The translations under genes and the position numbers were made by a program. DNA of 64,000 nt. Origin: Streptomyces sp. ISL-43 (lineage in GTDB: Bacteria > Actinomycetota > Actinomycetes > Streptomycetales > Streptomycetaceae). The notes beneath the pieces are model-generated. The model searched no databases. It was not told the DNA's origin and was given only the letters and a program-made list of their open reading frames with translations. Positions within the stretch are counted from its first letter, which is position 1. Every line of letters begins with the position of its first letter. The stretch is taken from the NCBI RefSeq assembly GCF_018614195.1, contig NZ_JAGGOT010000010.1, positions 1 through 64,000 on the forward strand, given 5' to 3'. Shown in pieces: positions 17,671-26,580 of this stretch.

Positions 17671-17911
17671 GTCTCCCTTTCGGATCTTCTCGGCCGAGCC
17701 CGCGGTGTCTGGTGCCGTGCGTGGCAAGGCGGAGGGGCGCTCGTGTACCGGACGTACTCGGGCGCCCCGACCGCAGGTCAGGGGGCCCGGACGGGGTGCT
17801 CCTCGGCCCGGCCGCGCCAAGGCACGGCGGGGGCGTGAGCCGCGCCGGTAGACTTTGGCCTGGTCCGCCCGGCCGTACGCAGGCGGTACAACCCGCGACC
17901 GGAGGAGTGCA

Positions 17912-19036
17912 GTGGCAGCCAAGGACGGGGCAGCAGCATCCGGGAAGTCGGGCGCGAGCTCCAAGCAGGAGGCCATGATGCGTGCCTCGCTGAGCGCGGT
18001 CGCACCTGGTCAGCCGCTGCGTGACGGGCTCGAACGGATCGTCCGCGGCAACACCGGAGGCCTCATCGTCCTCGGCATGGACAAGTCCGTCGAGGCCATG
18101 TGCACGGGCGGGTTCGTCCTGGACGTGGAGTTCACGGCGACCCGGCTGCGCGAGCTGTGCAAGCTCGACGGCGCGCTGATCCTGGACAAGGACATCACCA
18201 AGATCCTGCGGGCGGGTGTCCAGCTGGTGCCGGACGCCTCCATCCACACGGAGGAGACGGGCACCCGGCACCGGACCGCGGACCGGGTCTCGAAGCAGTG
18301 CGGCTTCCCGGTGATCTCGGTGTCGCAGTCGATGCGGCTGATCGCGCTGTACGTGGACGGCGAGCGGCGCGTGCTGGAGGAGTCCGGGGCGATCCTGTCG
18401 CGGGCGAACCAGGCGCTGGCCACGCTGGAGCGGTACAAGCTCCGCCTGGACGAGGTGGCGGGGACGCTGTCGGCGCTGGAGATCGAGGACCTGGTCACGG
18501 TCCGCGACGTGACGGCGGTCGCGCAGCGGCTGGAAATGGTGCGGCGCATCGCGACGGAGATCGCGGAATACGTGATCGAGCTGGGCACCGACGGACGACT
18601 GCTGTCGCTCCAGCTGGACGAGCTGACGGTCGGGATCGAGCAGGAGCGGGAGCTGGTGATCCGGGACTACGTCCCCGAGCCGACGGCGAAGCGTTCCCGC
18701 ACGGTGGACGAGGCGCTGCCGGCGCTGGACGCGCTGACGCATCCGGAGCTGCTGGAGCTGGCGATCGTGGCGAAGGCGCTGGGCTACACGGGGTCGCCGG
18801 AGACGCTGGACTCCGCGGTGTCCCCGCGCGGGTACCGGCTGCTGGCGAAGGTGCCCCGGCTGCCCGGGGCGATCATCGAGCGGCTGGTGGAGCACTTCGG
18901 CGGGCTGCAGAAGCTGCTCGCCGCCAGCGTGGACGACCTGCAGACGGTCGACGGCGTGGGCGAGGCCCGTGCCCGCAGCGTCCGCGAGGGCCTGTCCCGC
19001 CTGGCGGAGTCCTCCATCCTGGAGCGGTACGTCTGA
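17912..19036 (+). CDS. disA: Diadenylate cyclase DisA (DNA integrity scanning protein)
   Basis: Makes cyclic di-AMP from two ATP and scans DNA for branched structures. 374 residues from GTG 17912, preceded by GGAGGAG 4 bases upstream. The DAC catalytic motifs are present: DGA at 86-88 and RHR at 119-121 (in GTRHRTADR). A helical spine follows and a C-terminal helix-hairpin-helix DNA-binding part (VDDLQTVDGVGEARARSVREG). Length equals other streptomycete DisA proteins. A TAGACT -10-like box lies at 17849. Its product acts on osmotic and cell-wall functions, including riboswitch-controlled wall hydrolases. Confidence 0.97.
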   Translation: MAAKDGAAASGKSGASSKQEAMMRASLSAVAPGQPLRDGLERIVRGNTGGLIVLGMDKSVEAMCTGGFVLDVEFTATRLRELCKLDGALILDKDITKILRAGVQLVPDASIHTEETGTRHRTADRVSKQCGFPVISVSQSMRLIALYVDGERRVLEESGAILSRANQALATLERYKLRLDEVAGTLSALEIEDLVTVRDVTAVAQRLEMVRRIATEIAEYVIELGTDGRLLSLQLDELTVGIEQERELVIRDYVPEPTAKRSRTVDEALPALDALTHPELLELAIVAKALGYTGSPETLDSAVSPRGYRLLAKVPRLPGAIIERLVEHFGGLQKLLAASVDDLQTVDGVGEARARSVREGLSRLAESSILERYV

Positions 19037-19068
19037 GCGGGCACGCCTGAGCCGCTGCGTCCGACCCC

Positions 19069-19103
19069 GGCCCGGCGGAGCCGACCCGGCTCCGCCGCGG
19101 GCC
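19069..19103. terminator. Bidirectional terminator after disA
   Basis: CGGCGGAGCC (19073-19082) pairs with GGCTCCGCCG (19088-19097) over a 5-base loop, extended outside by GGCCC/GGGCC. It lies between the converging ends of disA and the gene that ends at 19114. Confidence 0.7.
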
Positions 19104-19113
19104 GTGTGCCGCG

Positions 19114-19908
19114 TCAGTCCTGCTTCAGGACGAAGGAGGTCCGGGCCACCGGCATACCGGGGGACTTGACCTCGACCACGTACGTGTCCGCGGCCGCCAC
19201 CCCCGCCGGAGGCGCCTGGCACTGGGCGGCCGCGCTGAAGTGCCGGTCCCATTCGAGGGATTGCCTGGTCTCGCCCTGCGACGGCACCCGGAAGAACAGG
19301 TTGCCGGCGCCCGTCGGGCAGTCCGCCGAGGACCAGACCGGCTTGGCGTTGCTCGCCTGAGTGATGGTCAGCACCGCCTGCTTCGGGCCGAGATCGACCT
19401 TGCAGGTCGTGCCGGAGACGTTGCGCGCGATGAGTTCGAGGCGGGGCTTCTCGTTCGCCTCGTACTCGTTCTTCACGCTCTTGACCTCCCACTGCAGCGC
19501 GCTGGGCGCGCAGGTGGGCACCGGCGAGTCCGCCGGGACGGTCTGGTTCGGTGCGGAGCCGCCCGCGCCGCCCGGGTCGGCCGCACCCGGCTCGCCGTTC
19601 TTGCCCGCGCCGGGGCTCGCGCCGGCGCCGGAGCCCGTACCCGTGCCTCCGCCTCCCGAGCCCGACTCGCCGCGCCCGCCCGGGGCCTGACTGATCGCCG
19701 GGCCCGATCCGGAGGGTCCGGGGGTGATCTGGGTGACGGGATCGGAGCCGCCCTGGCCCTTGCCGTTGTCGCTCGTCTTCCCCCCGCCGGAACCGACGGT
19801 CCATACGGCGAGGAGCGCGAGGAGCGCGGCGACGGACGCCAGCACGGCCCTCCGTCGCCAGTAGATGGAGGAGGGGAGCGGCCCGACCGGATTGCGCAGA
19901 GATCCCAC
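19114..19908 (-). CDS. Membrane-anchored hypothetical protein with disordered linker
   Basis: 264 residues from GTG 19908. One transmembrane segment near residues 22-42 (VLASVAALLALLAVWTV), then a ~90-residue Gly/Ser/Pro-rich linker, then an extracytoplasmic domain of about 130 residues with four Cys (TCAPSALQW, TTCKVDLG, ADCPTG, AQCQAPP), probably two disulfides in a beta-sandwich resembling DUF4232-type folds. Start chosen because TAAAGT lies exactly 7 bases upstream, the leaderless pattern; an ATG 17 codons or more upstream is less likely. Function unknown. Confidence 0.75.
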   Translation of the reverse strand: MGSLRNPVGPLPSSIYWRRRAVLASVAALLALLAVWTVGSGGGKTSDNGKGQGGSDPVTQITPGPSGSGPAISQAPGGRGESGSGGGGTGTGSGAGASPGAGKNGEPGAADPGGAGGSAPNQTVPADSPVPTCAPSALQWEVKSVKNEYEANEKPRLELIARNVSGTTCKVDLGPKQAVLTITQASNAKPVWSSADCPTGAGNLFFRVPSQGETRQSLEWDRHFSAAAQCQAPPAGVAAADTYVVEVKSPGMPVARTSFVLKQD

Positions 19909-20069
19909 GGACGGAACTTTACGAGAGTTCGAGGCGCGATCCGTGCCCCACATGCCGCGCACTCGGCTTGTTTTGCCGATGATCATCCCGCTGGGGGGGG
20001 CGGGAGCGCCGAAAATCGGCCAAGAGGTCTGATGAGGGCATTATTCCGTTTTGAGTACCGTCAGTCACC

Positions 20070-20678
20070 ATGGACAGTTCCGGCCTCTACCTCGACGTCA
20101 CCGATTTCGCCCGCTCCACGCCCGCCTGGGTGCAATCGGCCTTCGAGGTCTGGACGAAATACGGGCTGTTCGTCTTCGGCGCCCTCTTCATCGCGGTGTG
20201 GTGGCGATCGCGCGGGCGCAACGACCCTCGCGCCGTCGCCCTGGCCGTCCTCGCGCCGCTCGTCACCGCCCTGGCCTACGCCGCCTCCGAGCTGGTGAAG
20301 GCCGCCGTGGACGAGGAGCGCCCCTGCCGGGCGGCGGCCGGGGCGGCGGCCTCGCTGATCAAGTGCCCGGCCGCCGGCGACTGGTCCTTCCCGAGCAACC
20401 ACTCCGTCATCGCGGGCGCCGCCGCCGTCGGGCTCGCCCTGGCCCTGCCCCGCCTCGCGCTGCTGACCGTCCCGCTGGCGCTGCTCATGGCCTTCTCCCG
20501 CGTCTTCGTCGGGGTGCACTACCCGCACGACGTGGCGATGGGCCTGCTGCTGGGCGCGAGCCTCGCCGCGCTGGCCGTCGCCGCGCTCACGGGCCCCACG
20601 GCCAGGGCCGTCGCCGCCGTGCGGGCGGGCGGCGGGCGCGCCGCCGTCCTGATCACCGGCCCGGGCCCGGCACGCTAG
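20070..20678 (+). CDS. PAP2-family phosphatase (membrane)
   Basis: 202 residues with five to six hydrophobic segments. The three PAP2 motifs are visible: [10 protein letters not shown] (KxxxxxxRP form), PSNHS, and [13 protein letters not shown] with the catalytic His. Members dephosphorylate lipid pyrophosphates such as undecaprenyl diphosphate on the outer face, so a role in recycling the wall carrier lipid is plausible, consistent with the neighbouring sigE envelope-stress operon. A TACCGT box just before ATG 20070 and no ribosome site suggest a leaderless message. Confidence 0.9.
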   Translation: MDSSGLYLDVTDFARSTPAWVQSAFEVWTKYGLFVFGALFIAVWWRSRGRNDPRAVALAVLAPLVTALAYAASELVKAAVDEERPCRAAAGAAASLIKCPAAGDWSFPSNHSVIAGAAAVGLALALPRLALLTVPLALLMAFSRVFVGVHYPHDVAMGLLLGASLAALAVAALTGPTARAVAAVRAGGGRAAVLITGPGPAR

Positions 20679-20710
20679 GGGGTGTCCGGCCGATCAGGCC
20701 GGACACCCCC
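20678..20710. terminator. Terminator after the PAP2 gene
   Basis: Perfect 14-bp stem GGGGGTGTCCGGCC with GGCCGGACACCCCC, loop GATCA, beginning in the TAG stop codon of the PAP2 gene and ending about 30 bases before mutY. Confidence 0.8.
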
Positions 20711-20741
20711 GGGGACGAAACGTGTCAGGATGCCGTCTGCC

Positions 20742-21734
20742 ATGACTGCATCCCCCGCACCTCCCGCCGCGCTGCACACCCCCGTCATCGCGTGGTTCGA
20801 CACACACGCCCGCGATCTGCCCTGGCGCCGTCCCGAGGCCGGGCCCTGGGGGGTGATGGTCAGCGAATTCATGCTCCAGCAGACCCCCGTCAACCGGGTC
20901 CTGCCGGTCTACGAGCACTGGCTCGCCCGCTGGCCCCGCCCCGCCGACCTGGCCGCCGAGGTCCCCGGCGAGGCCGTACGTGCCTGGGGGCGGCTCGGCT
21001 ACCCGCGCCGGGCCCTTCGCCTGCACGGCGCGGCCGCCGCGATAACGGAACGGCACGGGGGCGACGTACCGCGCGAGCACGCGCAGCTGCTGGCCCTGCC
21101 CGGGATCGGCGAGTACACGGCGGCAGCCGTGGCCTCCTTCGCGTACGGGCAGCGGCACGCGGTCCTCGACACGAACGTGCGCCGGGTCTTCGCCCGCACC
21201 GCGACCGGGGTCGAGTACCCGCCGAACGCCACGACCGCCGCCGAGCGGCGCCTGGCGCGGGCCCTGCTGCCCGAGGACGAGCACACCGCGGCCCGCTGGG
21301 CAGCGGCCTCCATGGAGCTCGGGGCGCTGGTGTGCACGGCCAAGAACCCCGACTGCGGGAGCTGCCCGGTGGCCGGGCTGTGCGCGTGGCGGCTCGCCGG
21401 CAAGCCCGCGCACGAGGGGCCGCCGAGGCGCGGGCAGACGTACGCCGGGACGGACCGGCAGGTGCGCGGCAAACTCCTCGCGGTGCTGCGCGAGGCGGTC
21501 GGCGCGGTGCCGCGGTCCGTCCTCGACACCGTCTGGGACGAGCCCGTGCAGCGGGCCCGCGCCCTGGACGGGCTGGTCTCGGACGGGCTGGTGGAGCCGC
21601 TGGCCGGGCGGATGTACCGGCTGCCGGCCGGCCCCGCCGAAGCTGACTCGCAGATTCCGCTTGGACCGGAGAAACCGCAGCTCACGGGCGCTGTTACACA
21701 ACCTATGGGTGTCCGTGCGCCCACCGAAGGCTGA
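20742..21734 (+). CDS. mutY: A/G-specific adenine DNA glycosylase
   Basis: Removes adenine mispaired with 8-oxoguanine. 330 residues from ATG 20742. Catalytic Glu42 lies in VSEFMLQQT, the helix-hairpin-helix in LPGIGEYTAAAV, the catalytic Asp in VLDTNVRR, and the 4Fe-4S ligands in CTAKNPDCGSCPVAGLC (C-X6-C-X2-C-X5-C). There is no clear NUDIX-like C-terminal domain, as in many actinobacterial MutY. The last ~35 codons (ADSQIPLGPEK onward) run into the region expected to contain the sigE promoter, so the tail may be an extension of little function. Confidence 0.95.
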   Translation: MTASPAPPAALHTPVIAWFDTHARDLPWRRPEAGPWGVMVSEFMLQQTPVNRVLPVYEHWLARWPRPADLAAEVPGEAVRAWGRLGYPRRALRLHGAAAAITERHGGDVPREHAQLLALPGIGEYTAAAVASFAYGQRHAVLDTNVRRVFARTATGVEYPPNATTAAERRLARALLPEDEHTAARWAAASMELGALVCTAKNPDCGSCPVAGLCAWRLAGKPAHEGPPRRGQTYAGTDRQVRGKLLAVLREAVGAVPRSVLDTVWDEPVQRARALDGLVSDGLVEPLAGRMYRLPAGPAEADSQIPLGPEKPQLTGAVTQPMGVRAPTEG

Positions 21735-21821
21735 CCCGCACAGGCCCGTGACAACGCCTCCGTACCTTCGAACTCGTAAGGCAGCGGATCAGCGGTTGAA
21801 CGTCAGCGGAGGCGGTCTGAG

Positions 21822-22382
21822 ATGGCGCACGGCGAGGTACTCGAATTCGAAGAGTACGTACGCACCCGGCAGGACGCGCTGCTGCGCAGTGCGCGTCGCC
21901 TGGTCCCGGACCCGACCGACGCCCAGGACCTCCTGCAGACCGCCCTCGTCCGCACCTACGGCCGCTGGGACGGCATCGCCGACAAGTCCCTCGCCGATGC
22001 CTACCTGCGCCGCGTCATGATCAACACCCGTACCGAGTGGTGGCGTGCCCGCAAGCTCGACGAGGTCCCCACCGAGCAGCTCCCCGACGCCTCCGTCGAG
22101 GACGGCTCCGACCAGCGCGCCGACCGCGCCCTGCTCATGGACATCCTCAAGGTGCTCGCGCCCAAGCAGCGCAGCGTGGTCGTGCTGCGACACTGGGAGC
22201 AGATGAGCACCGAGGAGACGGCCGCGGCGCTCGGCATGTCGGCGGGAACCGTGAAGAGCACTCTGCACCGCGCGCTGGCCCGCCTCCGTCAGGAACTGGA
22301 GAGCCGGGACCTGGACATGCGCGCGCTGGAACGCGGTGACCACACCATCCGGTACGAGGGGCGTGAGCGGTGCGCGGCCTGA
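21822..22382 (+). CDS. sigE: ECF sigma factor SigE (cell envelope stress)
   Basis: RNA polymerase sigma factor for the cell-envelope stress regulon. 186 residues. Region 2 is VLEFEEYVRTRQDALLRSARRL through DLLQTALVRTYGRW; region 4 is LAPKQRSVVVLRHWEQMSTEE with the helix-turn-helix AAALGMSAGTVKSTLHRAL. Near identical, from memory, to S. coelicolor SigE. Ribosome site GGAGG. It heads sigE-cseA-cseB-cseC; in S. coelicolor CseB/CseC activates the sigE promoter when the wall is damaged, so SigE has no anti-sigma factor here. A possible ACAACCT -35-like element lies inside the mutY tail near 21694. Confidence 0.97.
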   Translation: MAHGEVLEFEEYVRTRQDALLRSARRLVPDPTDAQDLLQTALVRTYGRWDGIADKSLADAYLRRVMINTRTEWWRARKLDEVPTEQLPDASVEDGSDQRADRALLMDILKVLAPKQRSVVVLRHWEQMSTEETAAALGMSAGTVKSTLHRALARLRQELESRDLDMRALERGDHTIRYEGRERCAA

Positions 22383-23077
22383 ATGGCCAATGCCTGAACG
22401 GCAAGAGCTCGGTGGTACTGATGTCGGCGGGGACCATCGTCCTCGCCGGCACCGCGCTGTTCGCGGCCGGCTGTACCACCGGGGGTACGGGGCTGCGTGA
22501 CGGCGGCCCGGCCCGTACCGAGTCGGTCGCCAAGACCGCCGCGCCGTCCTCCGCGCCCTCCGAGCACGGGTCGGTCGCACCCGCCACTCCCCTCGCGCCG
22601 CAGGCCTCCGGCAAGCCGGGCAAGATCGACCCGATCGCGCTGCTCATGGCGGACCCCAAGGTCGGCGCCGAGGTCAAGCGGGACCTGAAGCCCTGTACGG
22701 GCAAGGAGTACCCGGTCGACGTCAGCTACGGGAAGATCACCGGCGGTCCGGCGGTCGACATCGTGGTCAACGTCCTGTCCTGCGCCGACGCGCTGGGCCG
22801 CGGCTCGTACGTGTACCGGGCGGACGACGGAAAGTACGAGAATGTGTTCTCGGACGAGCAGCCGCCCGTCTACGCCGAGATCGACCGGGGCGACCTGGTC
22901 GTGACCAAGCCGGTCTACGGGAAGAGCGACACACTCTCCTATCCGTCGGGCGAGGACCTGATCACGTACCGCTGGAACGGGGAGAAGTTCACCGAGCAGG
23001 ACCGGGTGCACACCGATTACAGCAACGTGGTCGACGGCGGGGTGGCCCCCGCCCCGGCCGTCAGCCCGAAGAACTGA
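22370..23077 (+). CDS. cseA: Lipoprotein CseA
   Basis: 235 residues from GTG 22370, overlapping sigE by 13 bp. A type II signal peptide ends in the lipobox LFAAGC (Cys about residue 35), so the mature protein is lipid-anchored outside. A Ser/Pro-rich linker precedes a compact domain (VDVSYGKITGGPAVDIVVNVLSC, YVYRADDGKYENVF). In S. coelicolor CseA damps the SigE response, probably by modulating CseC. Same place and order here; operon expression driven from the sigE promoter. Confidence 0.95.
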   Translation: MRGLNGQCLNGKSSVVLMSAGTIVLAGTALFAAGCTTGGTGLRDGGPARTESVAKTAAPSSAPSEHGSVAPATPLAPQASGKPGKIDPIALLMADPKVGAEVKRDLKPCTGKEYPVDVSYGKITGGPAVDIVVNVLSCADALGRGSYVYRADDGKYENVFSDEQPPVYAEIDRGDLVVTKPVYGKSDTLSYPSGEDLITYRWNGEKFTEQDRVHTDYSNVVDGGVAPAPAVSPKN

Positions 23078-23117
23078 GCCGGAAGAACCGAGTACCGAGG
23101 CGAGGCGAGGCTCCCGC

Positions 23118-23825
23118 ATGGCAGATACCCATGTCCTGTTCGTGGAGGACGACGACGTCATCCGTGAGGCCACGACCCTGGCGCTGGAACGCGACGGGTT
23201 CGTGGTCACCGCCATGCCCGACGGGCTGTCCGGCCTGGAGTCCTTCCGGGCGAACCGGCCCGACATCGCGCTGCTCGACGTGATGGTGCCCGGCATGGAC
23301 GGCGTGAGCCTGTGCCGCCGCATCCGCGACGAGTCCACCGTCCCCGTCATCATGCTGTCGGCGCGCGCCGACTCCATCGACGTGGTCCTGGGCCTGGAGG
23401 CGGGCGCCGACGACTACGTCACCAAACCCTTCGACGGCTCCGTGCTGGTCGCCCGGATCCGTGCGGTGCTGCGCCGCTTCGGCCACGCCGGCGGCCCGCA
23501 GGGCGGCGGCGGAGGCGACGACGGCGACTCCGGCGAGCGCGGGGTGCTGGTCTTCGGGGACCTGGAGGTCGACACGGAGGGCATGGAGGTGCGCAAGGCG
23601 GGCGCCTCGGTGGCGCTGACGCCCACCGAGATGCGGCTGCTGCTGGAGTTCTCCACCTCCCCCGGCACCGTCCTCTCGCGCGACAGGCTGCTGGAGCGGG
23701 TCTGGGACTACGACTGGGGTGGCGACACCCGCGTCGTGGACGTCCACGTCCAGCGGCTGCGCACCAAGATCGGGCAGGACCGGATCGAGACGGTCCGGGG
23801 TTTCGGATACAAGCTGAAGGCCTGA
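23118..23825 (+). CDS. cseB: Response regulator CseB
   Basis: OmpR/PhoB-type regulator of 235 residues that activates sigE transcription. Receiver domain 4-120: acidic pair D11/D12, phosphoacceptor D54 (ALLDVMVPGMDG), Lys103 (VTKPFD). A Gly/Asp-rich linker (about 127-142) leads to a winged-helix domain (VALTPTEMRLLLEFSTSPGTVLSRDRLLERVW ... in pieces, ending VRGFGYKL). Partner of CseC directly downstream. Ribosome site CGAGGCGAGG. Confidence 0.97.
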   Translation: MADTHVLFVEDDDVIREATTLALERDGFVVTAMPDGLSGLESFRANRPDIALLDVMVPGMDGVSLCRRIRDESTVPVIMLSARADSIDVVLGLEAGADDYVTKPFDGSVLVARIRAVLRRFGHAGGPQGGGGGDDGDSGERGVLVFGDLEVDTEGMEVRKAGASVALTPTEMRLLLEFSTSPGTVLSRDRLLERVWDYDWGGDTRVVDVHVQRLRTKIGQDRIETVRGFGYKLKA

Positions 23826-23873
23826 TGCCTTGAGAAGACAGAACGCGGGAGCGAACGCGGGGATGAAGCCTGA

Positions 23874-25187
23874 ATGAAGCGGTTCACCCTGCGGACCGGA
23901 ATCCGCTGGAAGATCACGCTCGCCATCGCTTCCGTGGGCGCGCTCACCGCCGTCGCACTGAGCCTGGTGGTGCACAGCGCTGCCCGCGTGTCGATGCTGG
24001 AGAGCGCCCGCGAGGTGCAGCTGGACCGGGTGCAGTTCATCTCCCGCAACGCCGAGGCCGGCCGCAAGCCCCCCATGGGCGCCAAGCTCAACGACCCCGA
24101 CCTGCCCGCGGACCTGCGCGAGAAGGCCCGGTCCGGGCGGCGCGGCACCTACATCCAGGAGAAGCCGCACGGACTGCCCGAGGTGTGGGCCGCCGTACCG
24201 CTCGGCAACGGGCAGGTGCTCTCGCTCCACACCCAGTTCCGGGAGAGCGCCAACATGGTGCGCGACCTGGACCGGGCGCTGGTCGTCGGCTCCCTCGCCG
24301 TGGTGATGGGCGGTTCGGCGCTCGGCGTGCTCATCGGCGGCCTGTTCTCGCGCCGGCTGCGCAAGGCCGCGGCCGCCGCGCAGCGGGTCGCGCACGGGGA
24401 TCCCGAGGTACGGGTGCGGGACGCCGTCGGGGGCGTCGTACGCGACGAGACCGACGACCTGGCGCGGGCCGTCGACGCGATGGCGGACGCGCTCCAGCAG
24501 CGGCTGGAGGCCGAGCGGCGGGTGACCGCAGACATCGCGCACGAGCTGCGCACCCCGGTGACGGGCCTGCTCACGGCGGCGGAACTGCTGCCTCCGGGCC
24601 GGCCGACCGAGCTCGTACGGGACCGCGCGCAGGCCCTGCGGGCGCTGGTCGAGGACGTGCTGGAGGTGGCCCGGCTGGACAGCGCGTCCGAGCGGGCGGA
24701 GCTCCAGGAGGTGGCGCTGGGCGAGTTCGTGAGCCGCCGGGTCACCTCCCTGATGCCGGAGGCGAGCGTACGGATCGTCGCGGACGAGATCGTGAGCACC
24801 GATCCGCGCCGCCTGGAGCGGATCCTCGGCAACCTCCTCGCCAATGCCTCGCGGTACGGGCGGGCGCCGGTCCAGGTCGACGTCGAAGGCCGGGTGGTCC
24901 GGATCCGGGACCACGGGCCGGGCTTCCCCGAGGCGCTGCTGCGCGAGGGGCCGAGCCGGTTCCGGACCGGGTCGACGGACCGCGCCGGGGTCGGCCACGG
25001 GCTGGGGCTGACCATCGCGGAGGGGCAGGCGAAGGTGCTCGGCGCCCGGCTGACCTTCCGCAACGTGGCGGCCCCGGGCGGCTTCGCCCGCGAGGGCGCG
25101 GCGGCGGGCGCGGTGGCGGTGCTGTGGCTGCCCGAGCATGCCCCGACGGCGACGGGGAGCTTCCCCGTCCTCCCCCCGGCGGACTGA
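23874..25187 (+). CDS. cseC: Sensor histidine kinase CseC
   Basis: Envelope-stress sensor, 437 residues. Two transmembrane segments (about 12-35 and 139-160) flank a ~100-residue outer sensor; then HAMP, the H-box DIAHELRTPV with His223, the N-box NLLANASRYG, and G-boxes DHGPGFPE and GHGLGLTIAEG. In S. coelicolor this kinase responds to wall antibiotics such as vancomycin and phosphorylates CseB. The product is shorter than the ~500 residues I recall for the S. coelicolor protein, mainly at the C-terminus. Starts 48 bp after cseB. Confidence 0.96.
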   Translation: MKRFTLRTGIRWKITLAIASVGALTAVALSLVVHSAARVSMLESAREVQLDRVQFISRNAEAGRKPPMGAKLNDPDLPADLREKARSGRRGTYIQEKPHGLPEVWAAVPLGNGQVLSLHTQFRESANMVRDLDRALVVGSLAVVMGGSALGVLIGGLFSRRLRKAAAAAQRVAHGDPEVRVRDAVGGVVRDETDDLARAVDAMADALQQRLEAERRVTADIAHELRTPVTGLLTAAELLPPGRPTELVRDRAQALRALVEDVLEVARLDSASERAELQEVALGEFVSRRVTSLMPEASVRIVADEIVSTDPRRLERILGNLLANASRYGRAPVQVDVEGRVVRIRDHGPGFPEALLREGPSRFRTGSTDRAGVGHGLGLTIAEGQAKVLGARLTFRNVAAPGGFAREGAAAGAVAVLWLPEHAPTATGSFPVLPPAD

Positions 25188-25191
25188 ACGG

Positions 25192-25256
25192 GGGCGGGAT
25201 CGGCCCGGAACGGGGGGCGGGATCGGCCCGGAACGGCCCGGATCGTCCCGGATCGG
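25192..25256. repeat. 22-bp direct repeat with satellite copies
   Basis: An exact 22-bp unit (GGGCGGGATCGGCCC then GGAACGG) occurs at 25192 and 25215, followed by shortened CCCGGATCG copies. It fills the gap between cseC and the next gene and might fold as part of a terminator. Confidence 0.7.
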
Positions 25257-25325
25257 CCGTGATCGGTTCCGTATCGCGACCATCGGCTGTTCGATTGCGG
25301 ACGCCGATGTTTTAGCATCCGATCC

Positions 25326-26531
25326 ATGACTGACGGTACGGATCGCCCGCACAGCCCCCAGCCCGAGCCCAACGCCCAGAACCCCGGCGGCTACGGCTAC
25401 CCCCAGGGGCAGATACCCGCCGGCGGGTACGGCTATCCGCAAGCCGGGCAGCCCGGGGGCTACGGCTACCCGCCCGCCCCGGCCGAGCCCGGCGCGTTCG
25501 GCCCGCCGCCCGGCGGCCCGACGGAGCCTCCCGGCGGCTACGGCTTCCCGCAGGCGGGTCCGTACCAGCAGGGACCGGGCGCCCCGCTGCCCGGAGACTT
25601 CCCGGCCCAGGCCCAGTTCCAGCCGCCGTCCGACGAGCCGGACTGGGGCGCGCTGGCGGACGGGGCCGCACGGGAGCGCCGTACGAAGCGGCTGTGGGCG
25701 ATCGGCGGCGGGGTGACCGTACTGGCCCTGCTGGCCGGTGGCGGCGCCTTCCTGCTGCTGGGCGACGGCGGGGGCTCCGACGACGAAGCGAAGGCGAGCG
25801 AGTCGACGTCGGCCTCGCCCTCGCCCTCGGTGAGCGGCTCCAAGGCGGCGGTGGACAACACGCCGACCGTGGCGGAGGACCCGACGCGACTGCGGGACCG
25901 CAGCGGCAAGTCGCACCTGAAGATGGGCGCGGAGGCCTCCGTGGCCCCGGTCGACAAGCGGTTCGAGTTCCGCACGACGGGCACCGCGAACTCGTACGCC
26001 GAGTCCGAGAAGGCCCTCGTCGACGTGTCCAAGAGCTTCACCGTCACGGCCCGCGTCTCGAACAGCGCCCCGAAGGGGCGGCAGATCGCCGTCAGCCAGG
26101 GCAGCGAGAAGACGTTCTCCTTCGAGCTGGGCTCGGACGAGGTGAACGGCAAGCCGGCGTGGATCTTCCGGGTCCAGACGGACGCGGCGGGTGCGGACGC
26201 TACGGCCAAGACCGTCGTGGCCGAGGGCCGCAAGATGGACAACACCATGACGGAGCTGACCGGCACCTACAACGACACGACCAAGATGATCACGCTGTTC
26301 GTCGACGGCAAGCAGATCAACGAGGCCAAGGTCCCGGTCGTCGTCAAGGCTCCCGGGCCGCTGCAGCTGGGCCGCACCCGCGCTCAGGACAACTGGGCCG
26401 GGGCCTGGACCGGCGCCGTGGACAGCGTGCGGATCTACCGGATCGCGCTGTCGCCCGAGCAGGTCAACGACCAGAAGCCGGGCAAGCTCGACGCGTCGAT
26501 CAGGCCGATCGGCTCCTGGCTGCTGTTCTGA
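25326..26531 (+). CDS. Membrane-anchored LamG / concanavalin A-like domain protein
   Basis: 401 residues. The cytoplasmic N-terminus is a Gly/Tyr/Pro-rich tail with repeated GGYGYPQ units (about 20-85). One transmembrane segment follows at about 122-146, a Ser-rich linker, then an outer LamG-type jelly roll (about 200-385): SFTVTARVSNSAPKGRQIAVSQ in part, MTELTGTYNDTTKMITLFVDGKQ, LQLGRTRAQDNWAGAWTGAVDSVRIY. LamG domains bind sugars or proteins at the cell surface. TAGCAT is 7 bases before ATG, suggesting a leaderless message. Its position after cseC is compatible with an envelope role, but that is inference. Confidence 0.88.
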   Translation: MTDGTDRPHSPQPEPNAQNPGGYGYPQGQIPAGGYGYPQAGQPGGYGYPPAPAEPGAFGPPPGGPTEPPGGYGFPQAGPYQQGPGAPLPGDFPAQAQFQPPSDEPDWGALADGAARERRTKRLWAIGGGVTVLALLAGGGAFLLLGDGGGSDDEAKASESTSASPSPSVSGSKAAVDNTPTVAEDPTRLRDRSGKSHLKMGAEASVAPVDKRFEFRTTGTANSYAESEKALVDVSKSFTVTARVSNSAPKGRQIAVSQGSEKTFSFELGSDEVNGKPAWIFRVQTDAAGADATAKTVVAEGRKMDNTMTELTGTYNDTTKMITLFVDGKQINEAKVPVVVKAPGPLQLGRTRAQDNWAGAWTGAVDSVRIYRIALSPEQVNDQKPGKLDASIRPIGSWLLF

Positions 26532-26547
26532 TCCCGGACGGGATCAG
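26528..26547. terminator. Short hairpin between converging genes
   Basis: CTGATCCC and GGGATCAG, 8 bp with a 4-base loop, overlap the stop of the LamG gene and face the M23 peptidase gene end. A small terminator is likely. Confidence 0.5.
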
Positions 26548-26580
26548 ACGCTGACGCCGAGGATCAGACGCTGACGCCGA
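26541..26580. repeat. Exact 20-bp tandem duplication at the M23 peptidase stop
   Basis: GGATCAGACGCTGACGCCGA occurs twice in immediate succession (26541-26560, 26561-26580). The second copy holds the last codons and TGA of the M23 gene; the first is an untranslated duplicate. It looks like a recent slippage event. Confidence 0.9.

Noticed and set aside
23061..25916. 951-codon minus-strand frame opposite cseB-cseC
   Set aside because: Arg/Pro/Gly-rich shadow frame produced by third-position GC bias over real genes on the other strand.
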